Shown here: positions 33,087 through 44,143 of the stretch, piece after piece
Position numbering within the stretch: position 1 is the first letter of the stretch
Layout: every line of letters begins with the position of its first letter
Assembly (NCBI GenBank): GCA_030248135.1
Contig: JASANC010004845.1
Location: 62,001 to 126,000, forward strand
Length of the DNA stretch: 64,000 nucleotides
Reading direction: 5' to 3'
Source: Theristus sp. LFF4_11
Lineage: Eukaryota > Nematoda > Chromadorea > Monhysterida > Xyalidae
Made by a program: the position numbers and the translations under genes
Notes under the pieces: model-generated
The model's database searches: none
What the model was told of the DNA's origin: nothing
Seen by the model: the letters and a program-made list of their open reading frames with translations, nothing else

Positions 33087-34404
33087 GCATACTCTCTCAA
33101 AACGATCAATCATCACACACAGTCATATATTCGGCTGAACGCGGTGTTTTTTTTGTTTTCCGCTTTTGTTTATCAAATCCCGGAAACAACTTCTCGGAAG
33201 CAGATTGGGTTCTCGGTTTTTCAAGCATGTTTTGACGGGTGATGATATCAATGTTAGTTTTTTGACTAGTTGATTCGTATATTCTTTTTGTCAGTGTACT
33301 GGCGAATCCATTTTAATGGTTTTATTGTCAAGATGCATTGAACGTGTGCGTTTTTTTACTGTTTTAGTAGTGAAGTAGCTACTCAATTTGGTGCGTGAAC
33401 GCTTTTTGAAGATGAGAAACCTGTTCTTTTTGCGCAGTTGATTTTTTGGTAGACTTTTGTTTTGTGTGTACAGTCACCGTGCCATTTTGATTATTTTCAT
33501 TTTTTCCTTTCCTCTCAGTTTTGTTATGGATAGAAATTGCAATATTATGCTTTGTTTGCTGCTGCTACTAGGCTTTTCTTAATTGAGACCTTTCAATTCG
33601 CTTCGAAACAGTGGTACCTGTTTGCTGTTTTTTTGTCTTGCACAAGAAACTCAACGGATTTATTTGAAACATGCATTTTTCAGTGTTTTTTCTTGCTGTG
33701 TGCAGATTTCTTTTTCTTATTCTGTCATTTGTAATCGATTTCCGTTACTGGTTGCTGTCATTAAACATACACTCTCTGGAGAGGCGTTCGAAATTAAACA
33801 AAATGAATTTGTTTGATTTTTTGTCTGTTGTGTTTTTGTTTTGGTCCGGTAAAACACTCGACGTGTTCTTGTGTGATATTTTTGACAGAAAAATTGTGAA
33901 AAAGTTTGATTGATTTTTGAAGAACTTTTAGGACACAAGGTTTGTTTTCAAGCATGGCCGGAAATGGAACCAATTTCAACACACAATCTTTTTTATGTTC
34001 TTTGGACCATCATATGAGTGGTTTTCACAAATAGTTCGCCGATGTTTTATTGTTTTACTTTGTGTTGATCAGAATTTTTCGATGCATTAGTATCAGCTGT
34101 TTTGCTCTTGTTGCACTTTCCTGCTCTTTTGTTTGTTTGTTTTTTTGAATGAGGATTTCGATATTTTTCTGAATGTGCAAAACGTGTTTCTGCCGAATGT
34201 GTTCAAATCGCTGAATAGTGTGGGTTACTACTCTCTGCAAGATGTCAAAAAGAGAACCATGGAATGAACTGAGTGTGAATGTGAAATAAAAATAACATTT
34301 GGATGCTCGAGCTTTCAGTTCAATGAAAATGCCCGTTCCTGTCTCGAATTGTCAGCAGTGCGAACTGTATTTTGTCTGATTTGCGCACCAATTTGTGCAC
34401 AACA
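33087..34404. other. DCP1 3' UTR and intergenic
   Basis: T-rich, no gene or known repeat. An AATAAA at 34285-34290 is a candidate DCP1 polyadenylation signal, which would give a 1.2-kb 3' UTR. Other short A/T motifs occur earlier. Confidence 0.5.
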
Positions 34405-34605
34405 AAAGTATGTTAGTTTAAACCTGTCACTTTTTCTCAGAATTACAGAGCTTGGAAATCAGTTTGAATTACAGCAAAAAACGTATCGAGTTTGTTTGCA
34501 TCAATCAACCACCTTTTTTCTTGCTACTCCGATCCCGTTCGTTCTTCGTTTGCGAGCTCTGTGCTCTGCGAATGTGGACAGGTTTGACAAAACCTACTGC
34601 ACGCT
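34405..34605. mobile_element. MITE family D copy abutting the RUFY-like start
   Basis: GTTTAAACCTGTCACTTTTTCTCAGAATTACAGAGC left, GCGAGCTCTGTGCTCTGCGAATGTGGACAGGTTTGAC right. Ends about 25 bp before the start codon at 34629. Confidence 0.8.
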
Positions 34606-34628
34606 GATTGTTCTCGTTTGAGCCAGCA

Positions 34629-37600
34629 ATGGAGCGCCAGTCTTCGTCGACGTTATGCGACCGGCGGCAGAGTGTCACGGAGCGCCAGGCCCTCAGCGGA
34701 CCGGAAATCACAAGAGGTTGGTTTGCAGGAAAAAACCTCGGCGCCGCACTTGACGGCGTTCACTGACCGCTTTTCTGGGCTAGCCCTGACCTTGCCTGAA
34801 TCACTGTTCATTCGTGTGGTTTGTCTGTTGACGCCCTCACGCACCGAAACGTGATTTCAGTTCCACTTGCACACGTGATACCATTGCGCACGTGCGGCAG
34901 CGTATGCCAGTGTGTTTGACAGTGCAGTTGCAAGAGTGTTGCACGGTGTGTGTTTGCAGCAAACGAACGCAACAATCTGCTGGTGATCACGCGCCTCGTG
35001 ATTCGCGGCCTCTTGCACGTCAGCATGGAGCAACGCCAGCGAATGCTGTCGCCGAATCAAACTGAACTCGTCGATCTGTTGGTCATGATCGAGAAGGTGC
35101 TCCGGCACGGATTCAAACGTCAGTTTGTTTCTTGTGTTGCCAGAAAAACATTGATAACCGCACTTGTTACACAGTGGAACTGTAAATTATAGGCAATCAG
35201 CTGATCAGTTGGTGATCACGTGAGGCGGGCAGGTATTGCTGTGGAGGGCGGAGTCCATCCTGCACGGAAAGCATGCATCACGTGCATCACCAACGAATCG
35301 GCTGTTTGCCTTGTAATTTGTGCGACTGTGGCACAACGTTCGAACGTGACATCTCTGATAATGAATGCTCATGATTGTTGCATTATTTGAGATTACACAT
35401 TGCAATCACCATTGTCCTGCAGCGTACAGCACCGTGTTGCAATTGCGCACGCCGGAGCAGGAGCTGTGGACGATGCTGGATAAGCTGGCGAAACGCTCTG
35501 CCGAGCCGCAGTTGCTGGAGTCGATCAACTGCGTGCAACACTTGCCCAATGTGTCGTCAGTTAAAAACGGCGTTGTTGTTTTTTTCTCCGCCAACCTGCG
35601 GTGTCAGGCGAAACTGGAGCGTGTACTGCGTCAAATAGAAATACGGAATGAACTGAGTCAGAGTGTGAATGTGAAAGAACCATGAGAATGCTGATACTCG
35701 ACCATCAGCAATTCAACTGCGTGATGAACGTTGCCAGTTGACTGGTAATGCACGCTCTGGTTTCGTCTGAACGCATGTGGGAAACAGCGGTTGATTTGTC
35801 GCATCGATTCATAAAATTTTTAGCGAAATTTTTAGCAATTCAATCTTGGATCTGCAACTTTAAAGTGACCAATCAATGAAACAGGCAGTTTTCAGTTCGC
35901 CGATGTGCCTGGTGCGCGCGTGGCTGCGGTTGGCGGTGATGCAGAAACGATTGGCCGAATACTTGCAGGCACTCGTGGATGCGAAAACACTGCTCAGGTT
36001 CGTTGGTTGGTCCTGGCTGGAATTGTGTCACTGCTCGCTGATTGGCTGCTGGCTGAGCAAACTCGACATGTGTGAAAGCCAGTTCATACTGACGAATACT
36101 GACTCAAAACGTTTGATTTGCAATTCTCTTGCTGATTGAGTGCTTTCTTCATCAAATGACTGTTTGCATTCAGACCAGCTGTGCTGCACAGCGTTGTCAA
36201 ATTCAGCAAACCGCTTTGTTTGCCGGTGTAAAACGCGTGATGCGCCGAAAAAGGATACCAGATTCTTGAATTTTCAGTGAATACTACGCAGATTGGGCGC
36301 TGCTGCGTGACGAGACGGCGAGCACCGTTCTCTACGGCAGTCTAATCGGCATCCGAGTGTTCGATTGCAATCTGTGCCTCAAGGAGGAGCACATGAATAA
36401 ACAGGTTGGTTGGAGTGGGCTTTGAAGAACCGGATTCGTTGGTCACACTTGTTGAAAGTGTGTGTTTTCGGGCGTATGTTGTAGAACGGAGAAATGCAGT
36501 GTGCGGGATAATGACTATCAATAATGTTACCCCGCTGTTGTTGTTGTTGTTGTGTCCCGCCACTGCGGAAAGGTGTTGATCGCACCGAATTCAACCAGCA
36601 TCAGCCACGCCGCACATGAGTTGACTACACCTGTAGACCGCGAGGACACGCGGGTGTATTTATCATTTTAAAAATTTTAAAAATTAAAGATTTAAAAAAA
36701 CTGTCGCGCAATTTTTTAGATTTATGAAAAACTGCAATTTTTTCATATTCGCAGCAATTGAATGTTGACCTGACGAACTACGTGAAGATTCCGACCGTGC
36801 CCGTGCAGGCACCGGGTGACGAAACGACGGATGGCGAAAATGGACGAGCGGATGACGACGACACGCCTCAGATGGACGTCGCCGCCGAACGCAAACGAGC
36901 GCTCGATCAAATCAATTATCTCGAGGAGCGAAACCAGCAACTCACGTATTATATGACGTTGTTTCTCATTAATTGTTGTTTAAAATGGCTTATGGAGGTT
37001 CATTCCCAAGTCTGGAATGGAGAAAAGTTCCAGTCAAACTTAATCAATCAGTTAATTGGTTGGTGAATGGTGATGCTCGTTGGTGCTTGCTTTCTGTGCA
37101 TAGCAGACTCCGCTTCCACTGCAATCCCTGCACAGAACGCTTGCATCACGTGTCATCACCAACCAATCAGCTGGTTGCCTATAATTTAAAGAGTTTTCGA
37201 CTGTGTCATCTGCAAACACGCCCAAATTTCCATGTGTCTACATTTCAGCGCCAACATCACCAACCTTGAGCGACGTCTCAATCTGTTGGAATCACTACGA
37301 ACATCCGGCAGTGACGATGTGGAGGTGTTGTGTCGGAGTAGGGATGGATCCGGCAAATTTGCCGGAATCCGGGCCGGATCCGGCAAAAGCCCATTCCGGC
37401 CGGGCCGGATCCGGCAAAAATTGCCGGAATCCGGACCGGAATGGCCTTTTATGTCTAAAAAACCATGTACAGTCGAACTCACTAAAATGTGGAATCAGCT
37501 GATTGGTCGGCGGAGGAGAGGCTGCTCACACTCCGCACCCTTCTTTTTTCGTGGATCTGGATTCTATTGAAACGTGTTTCTTTTGAATGAGTGTGAATTT

Positions 37601-40600
37601 CCAGCACCCTTTTCATGCTAAAAATAAAAACTCAAAGGGTTGGAGAACTGCGAAATTTAGATTTTTTTTATTTAACAGCTCAAAATGCATTTTTTATTGA
37701 CGACGACGACGACGTCGTCGCTTAATTTTTGCGTTTGAACTAAAAGACAAAAGCCTGAAAGGAGTGCGCTGTGCATGGTTTGCTGCGTGCACCAAGTAAA
37801 TGAACGCAGCAGCTTACCAAAAACAACTTGAAAACGGTGAAAATGAAAGCTGAAAGCAAAGTCGTCGTCGTGTCGTCGCCGCGAAGTCGGAACGCATTTT
37901 TTAATTGCGGACGCATGTCGATCGGTCAGCTAGGAATGAAACCCCCTTCAGCTGGCTAAACAGCGCACTCCTTACTGGCTTTTGTCTTTCAGTTCACACG
38001 CAAAAATTAAGCGACGTCGTCGTCGTCGTCGTCGTCAATAAAAAGATGCATTTTGAGCTGTTGAATTTAAAAAAATCTGAATTTCGCAGTTCTCCAACTC
38101 TTGAGTTTATTTTAAGCATGAAAAGGGTGCTGGAAATTCACACTCATGCAAAAGTAACACGTTTCAATAGAATCCAGATCCACGAAAAAAGAAGGGTGCG
38201 GAGTGTGAGCAGCCTCTCCTCCGCCGACCAATCAGGTGATTCCACATTTTAGTGAGTTCGACTGTACGCACATTTCGTCGCTTCTTTTTTAGGATATTTT
38301 CAGCATAAAACAGCACTGACACAGAAACAAAGTCAGCAAGACACAGCACGTGAACCAACCAAAAATTACAACAACAACAATTGACAAAATTCACATCGCA
38401 TAGGGATAATCAAGTGCTGGCAACATTCCATTCAGAAACATGACCTTTTCGGCTGTACGAGTTGACAGACGAGATCGGCTGTACGCAAACTTCAGAGAAC
38501 ATTCGTTCGCTTGCCACGCTTGTTGATAGCGGTGCCAGGTATTTGCGCGCGATTGTCGATAGTTTGGGGTATTTAGACGAGTTCAGCCGCCAAAAGTCTA
38601 GCATTAGATCACTTTTGTTCGGTTCGTCGAGAAAATCATCCGACTCGTCATATTCATTTCGCCGCGCAGTTCGTCTTCAAGACTGGATTCGCCTGACGGG
38701 TTGCGCGGTCGCGCAGCGTGAAACTCGATGCCTCCGTAGAGGCCAGTCGATTTCTTTTTTGGTTCGGGCTCGCGTTCACTTTCCACTTTCGTCATCGTCG
38801 TTGTTCGCGATCTCGGATGTATCGTCGCAGTTTGTGGGCGTCTCCGGTCGTTTCAAGATTTTCTTTGCAATGTGAAGTAGTTCACAACGAATCGCGCCTT
38901 CATTTTCGAAGACGACTGCAGTATTCTTGAATCGCGGATCAATGTACGTGGCCATGATGTTGGATTCGTTGTGGAAAAGCGCACGGAAGCGTGTGTCGAT
39001 GTTGGTCAGCAGCGTTTTTTTCGTCGTACCAATGCCACTCGCATCGACTTGTTCGATGCGCTGCTTCAGTGCGCAAACGGCGGGCAACACCATTGAAATG
39101 GATTCGTCGTCTCGTGGATTCGTCGTTGGGGGGGGAGGTTTATCGGGTTTTAGGTGATCACGGCAGTACGGCACCCCCGCACACCCACGGTAACACACGT
39201 CGCTAAAATCGCTGGTGTTCTGGGGCTCACAAAAAAGCAACTGTTTGACAGCTAACTGAATATGACCAACGAAGATGGCTGATTTCAAAAAAATCTTTGC
39301 TATTGTTCATCAACAACGTCGGCCAAAAGCTGGCAGCCACGTTTTTTAAAGTGGACGATGCTGCACATAAGTTTACCACTCAAGACAAAAGCAGTGAACC
39401 ATTTACCATTGAACAGAACACTAAACTAAAGAAACGCTCACTGATCACATGTCAAATGCACAACAACAAAACCAACAAAGCACCGAAACAAATTTGTCAA
39501 ACCATTGAACAGCTCTGAAACGGAGGAATCAACTGGTTAATTCGCGGGTCTCGGCCATTCCGGCCGGATCCGGCCGGATCCGGCAAAATTGCGCCGGAAT
39601 CCGGACCGGATCCGGATCCAATTTTAGGCGCCGGAATCCGGAATCCGGACCGGAACCGGCTCCATCCCTATGTCGGAGAGACGATAATTTTTATGATACC
39701 TTTTTAGCCTTGGCGGGGCTGCAGTTGCTTTGTGGCAGTTTAAATTGTCAGTAATCTGGTGACATCAGCAAAAGAAACCAATCGGTAATTGTCTCCTCAC
39801 GCTGTGCACAGGTGGTCGAGGGCTCCGAAGGCATGCAGATACGGCCAATGATCTCGCGCGTCGATGAGCTGTGCACCGCGATGGAGCTCATGGAGCGATC
39901 GGTGCACGAAAAACAAGGTGCAGTGAACGGGATTTACTCTAAATTGGTGTCTACTATGTTGAGAGAACCCTGATTGAACGTAATTTCTATTCCGCCTCAG
40001 ACTCGATTGTCGACCTGAAGGCTCAGCTGACTGACGTGAAGCGCATCAACGTTGAGCTGTACCAAAAACTGCGCGTTAGTTGCGCCGCTTTTCGGTTTTT
40101 TTCTTTTGACGAAAAGATTGAAATGTTAGTTTTTATCGAAAACTTTCCACTGTTTCTCATTCGCAAATCATTCTGCGTTGCTAATTTCCGACCCGTGTAC
40201 AGCAAGCGGAGGACCGCGCGAAGCAGCACGAGAAATCGCAGAAGAACGCTGAAAAACAGCACGATCGCGACCGGCTGGCGTGGAAGGCGAAAAGCGACCA
40301 GCTGAACGCAAAGTACAGTCTGTTTCGAAATCATATGTAATTCGCTGATTGGTTGGAGACCACAAGTGAGACGCATGCATTGCTGTGCATGCCTGTCTCC
40401 GCCTGCACAACAATGCATGCATCACGCGTGATCGCAAACCATCCAACCAACCAATCAGCGAATTGCACAAGATCTTTAAAAAAAACCGTATTCTCGTGTC
40501 GTTTTCTCAACAAAAAAACCCCCAATTTTCAAAACTCTCTTGTATCAATATTTCCAGAATCGAAAGTCTCTCTCGAACGATCAGTGAACTGCAACATGAG

Positions 40601-42935
40601 TGCGAACGAGCGAACGCTGATCTGACGTCGAAAGCAAACGAATCGTAAGTTGCTCTGGCTAGTCGACATTTGTTGTTTTGACACTTTTCCAGTAATCTTA
40701 CTGAAGTTGACACGCCAATTTGGCTCGCCATTTTCCACGAATCTCACTGAAGTCAACCCGGAATATACTGGAAAACCTTCCAGCTCATCGTCCGCACGTC
40801 AACTGGCGGAGTTGCAAGCGAAGTACGCACAGATGGAAGTGTCACTGTCATCCGAACGCAAACTCCGCCAATCGACCGATATCGAGCTGACCGCACTGCG
40901 CAACGTGAAAGACGTTCGTTCTGCAGTCTAACTCTAAAACATATGCAACTAGCTGATTGGTCGGTGATCACACGTGATGCATGCATTCTGTACAAGCCAA
41001 ACTCTGCCTCCACATCAATGCCTACACAGAATGCATGCATCACGTGTGATCACCAACCAATCAGCTAATTGATCTATGTGGTGATCGTTTTTATTTTTAT
41101 TATTCACGTACATATTTAGCTCAGTGTCACATGGGACATTATTCTAACGTTGGAACGTTGGCGGGTCTCAAGGCCCATTCATACTGACGTGTGCGTGCAT
41201 ACGACACGGCACGTCACGTCAGGTGTGTCGTGTTGTACCATACTACCGTCCATACAGACGTAAATATGTACGGCACGCCCACGGCACCTCAGGCCTCGTG
41301 TTTCAGCATACTACCGTATAATGGAGACGTGCCTTTGAGGTGCGTCGATGTACAGTCAGTATACGTCAGTATGAACTGGCATTCAGTCATTCACCCGCCC
41401 CATGGACGTGCGATTGAATAAGATCTGCATTGTTCGCAATGTTTGCCAGGAATACAGTGAACTGAAGGAGAGGTGTGATTTGTACGAGAAGCTGTTCAAC
41501 GAGCAGGAACGCACCATCAAGGACTATGAACGCACGTTGGAAGAGATGGGCGGCCACATGGCGCAGTTAGTGCATGCATTTTTTTCAATTTTAAATTTTC
41601 AAATTGTTTCTGTTTTCACGACACAACGCTTCTGAACCACGTTCCAATCTGCTACATCACGTGGAATGGTGTTATAATCAATTGCGCATTGGTTGATTGG
41701 TGGTTTTTTAATAAATCTGTATGCTGTGTTAGATATTTTAAATAGATGTTGCGTTTTGTTCGTTTCAATTTCCAAAACAAAATGTAAAATTTCAAATTTA
41801 AAAAAATGCAACCAGGTCGAAATTGAAATTGGAGGATTTGAGGGAAGAGCTGCTGCCGATGGCGGACGCGCAGTGGGAAGACGACAAAGAGGCGACAAAC
41901 TGCAAACAGTGCGAACAGAAGTTCACGGCCACACGCAGAAAGGTCAGTTATAATTTCAAAGTTACAGTTCATTGTTAAAAAGGCGTTAAAAAAGTTGACA
42001 AATTGCACGGTTACCGCACTCCTTCCTGGTTCAAAACTAGTCCGTTAGTTTCAGTGAAAGTTAGTCATCTCACTTGACGTCATTTGACCATTTGTTACGG
42101 TTTTGGTGCTTGCTGGCTGATTACTAGCGTTTGGCCGTTCAAAATTCAAACCAACGAAACAGTTTTGCTCCGGTGACCTTATTTGCTACAGCTGCGAGTG
42201 TCTCATAATGTTTCTGAAGTTTTTTCCAGCACATAAGTAAACAAAAGTAATATTTATCAGTGGCAGAAAATTAGGCCATATGTTGGCAAACAAAATCAGG
42301 CTGAAAACGATTTCGAATTTTGAACACAAATTAGCACTGGGGTAGGAATCAAGATGGCTTATTTTTGCTGGGTTAGCACTGATAAAAAAACATTCACACG
42401 CAATTGAAACCAGAAAACAAATAGTACGTGACTTTTTGCCTTTTATTATTTTTTCAGCACCACTGTCGAAACTGCGGTGGTATCTTCTGCAACCCGTAAG
42501 TCGTTGTGTTTTCGTAATCCTGCCCAGAAGAAAAAATGATTCCACTTTTCCTACCATACTCGTGAATTTAATTGAACCGTGATATGGTAATACCCTATGC
42601 ATCAATGAACAATGCAAATAATAGTATTTAGTAAAAAATGTAACGCATTGAGCAAGTGAAGCGCTGATTGGTCAGTCTGGGTGATGCAACCAATTAGCGA
42701 CTGCGGTGCTTAAGATCGCATAGTTTCTACCGTGTGTGTTCGCTGCAAATTTTACAGGACTGAAAGTTCGCTGTTTTTGAGTTGCAGTTTTTGCGTGAAA
42801 CCTTTCAGATGCAGTGAAAACACGATGCCACTGCCATCTTCGTCAAAGTTGGTACGTGTCTGTGACCAATGTTACGCATTGCTACTCAACCGTTACTCCG
42901 CAAAGCCGTCGGCAAACTCGGCCGCTGCCTCCTAG
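34629..42935 (+). CDS. RUFY-like: RUN and FYVE domain protein (RUFY family)
   Basis: Sixteen exons: 34629-34716, 34960-35118, 35423-35552, 35896-35997, 36278-36404, 36755-36945, 37249-37324, 39812-39917, 40001-40074, 40203-40312, 40558-40644, 40784-40913, 41450-41565, 41816-41942, 42458-42495, 42809-42935; the sum is exactly 595 codons plus stop (human RUFY2 about 606). RUN domain at residues ~30-190 (NLLVITRLVIRGLLHVS, DLLVMIEKVLRHGFK, VRAWLRLAVMQKRLAEYL, LYGSLIGIRVFDCNLC), then heptad-rich coiled coil, then the FYVE finger with WEDDKEATNC, RRKHHCRNCGGIFCNPC and RVCDQCYALL. All eight zinc cysteines and the R+HHC-CG patch that binds PtdIns3P are present. RUFY proteins link endosomes to small GTPases such as Rab4, Rab14 or Arl8 and to motors. 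Intron 7 is 2.5 kb because of a hAT insertion. Confidence 0.95.
35168..35330. mobile_element. MITE family A copy
   Basis: CAGTGGAACTGTAAATTATAGG and TTGTAATTTGTGCGACTGTG; ends point-mutated. RUFY-like intron 2. Confidence 0.85.
37029..37205. mobile_element. MITE family A copy
   Basis: CCAGTCAAACTTAATCAATCAG and ATAATTTAAAGAGTTTTCGACTG; ends about 45 bp before RUFY-like exon 7. Confidence 0.85.
37468..38266. mobile_element. 799-bp palindromic element with family A termini, nested in hAT
   Basis: TACAGTCGAACTCACTAAAATG on the left, and the reverse complement ending GAGTTCGACTGTA on the right, TA at both edges. The arms pair over most of their length, including GATTGGTCGGCGGAGGAGAGG and a (GAC/GTC)n stretch. 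It has no transposase. Its terminal 12 bp equal those of the short family A MITEs. Confidence 0.88.
38410..39288 (-). pseudogene. hAT transposase remnant
   Basis: Two open pieces in different frames. The 5' piece (39288-38776) includes NIDTRFRALFHNESNIMATYIDP, typical of the hAT region before the C-terminal domain; the 3' piece (about 38660-38410) has LDFWRLNSSKYPKLSTIA, KYLAPLSTSVASERMFS, the hAT dimerisation domain. The N-terminal BED finger and the catalytic Asp region are missing and the pieces need a frameshift, so no active enzyme. Confidence 0.88.
40314..40472. mobile_element. MITE family A copy
   Basis: TACAGTCTGTTTCGAAATCATATG; the left edge coincides with the GTACAG donor of RUFY-like exon 10. 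The right terminus is lost. Confidence 0.8.
40922..41087. mobile_element. MITE family A copy
   Basis: CAGTCTAACTCTAAAACATATGC left and AACCAATCAGCTAATTGATC right; begins 8 bp after RUFY-like exon 12. Confidence 0.82.
41173..41393. mobile_element. MITE family C copy
   Basis: GGCCCATTCATACTGACGTGTGC and ATACGTCAGTATGAACTGGC; the interior has repeated GGCACG and CATACTACCGT motifs. RUFY-like intron 12. Confidence 0.85.
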
Positions 42936-44143
42936 CAGATCCACTTCAATTGCTGATCTTTACCTTATTTGTCGATCAGACACAAATGTAAACAGTTATA
43001 TTTTCTGTTAGACTGAATTTCATTTGTCCTTTCCTTTTGATCTGGGATGTGACTCGACGTTTTCGCCGGTTTCTTTATAGATAAACTGACAGGTCAAATG
43101 TTTTGTTTGTGAACAGTAGTTGTTTCAAGCGGCATTCATGAAGCAGTATTTAGTGACGCGTCGCAAATGTAAACATATAGCTGTGCGTTATAAGATGTGG
43201 TCTGAAAACGTGGACTTTTTGTTGTTACTGGACCAAATTTCCATTTTGTTTTGCTGGTTTTTTTGGTAACTGCTGACAGAATCACTTATTTTACAAAACT
43301 ATCTGATTGATCCTATTTATTTGACACCTGTTTGACGACAAAAAATCACACCATAAAATTGTTTTCTGAAAATTTTCACACACCACTGTTTCTCGTGCTT
43401 ATCAGCAGTGTTTGTTTTTGTTGTTTTTTCTCTGCTTTGTTTTTGTTGTTGAAAAGTAATTCCACATTAAGTTATTCTGTGCTATACTCCGGTTATCCAT
43501 GTTTTCAACTTCGTTGGAGATTTTTTTCAAACGAAAAAATGTGTTTATGCTGGTGCTGGTTTATTCGGTTTGCTCGACTTCTCAGTTACTTTTTCGTCCG
43601 TCTGTTTTATGATGTGTATGTTCATATCGCACAAAAAACAGTTTGTCATAATACTTCATTCCTACATTGTGTGAGTTTAGTTTCAGTTCCTGCACGGAAA
43701 ATTCGCTTTTTCGCTGCATGATGTATCAGCGATATTTTGTCGTTAAAAAACAGTGGGAAAATGAAATACGCAATTTTTTTTGAAAATTCAGTTCCAGTTG
43801 TTTCGCGTTTCCATGCGTTTCGTCGCATCGAATTATTTTTGATGATGTTTTTCTATTCGAGTACCTGTTTTGGGTTGGGTTTTTCATTGCACAAATGCGA
43901 AACTCTGAGAGTCTGCTTTTGTTAACAACAGGAATCACTGAGGCTGCTTGGTTTTGATGCTACTCTGATTGGTAGTTCAGTATTTTTTCGTGTGTTTTTT
44001 TCAGAGTTCACCATTTGGGTGTGTAACACCGTTTGTGGTGGCGAGGCCGTTTCGGGGGCTTCCAAGAAGTGTCGTCGTGGCCAATCCAGCCCAACACCAC
44101 CATCTGATGATCTAACAAAAAAAATAATAAAAAACCACGCAAA
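42936..44143. other. RUFY-like 3' region and intergenic
   Basis: Contains a half family B element at 43129-43192 (GCGGCATTCATGAAGCAGTATTTAGTGACGCGTCG). T-rich otherwise; no coding similarity seen. Confidence 0.5.
43129..43192. mobile_element. MITE family B left half
   Basis: The left arm is well preserved; the mirror arm is missing after CATATAGCTGTGCG. Confidence 0.7.

Larger units (their letters stand above)
37339..39670. mobile_element. hAT-family transposon, degraded
   Basis: 2.33 kb in RUFY-like intron 7. Flanked by the 8-bp duplication TGTCGGAG (37331-37338, 39671-39678) and bounded by TAGGGATGGA and TCCATCCCTA. Subterminal CCGGATCCGGCAAAA/CCGGAATCCGG repeats fill both ends. An 8-bp duplication is the hAT hallmark and agrees with the transposase remnant inside. 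A second element is nested at 37468-38266. Confidence 0.92.
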
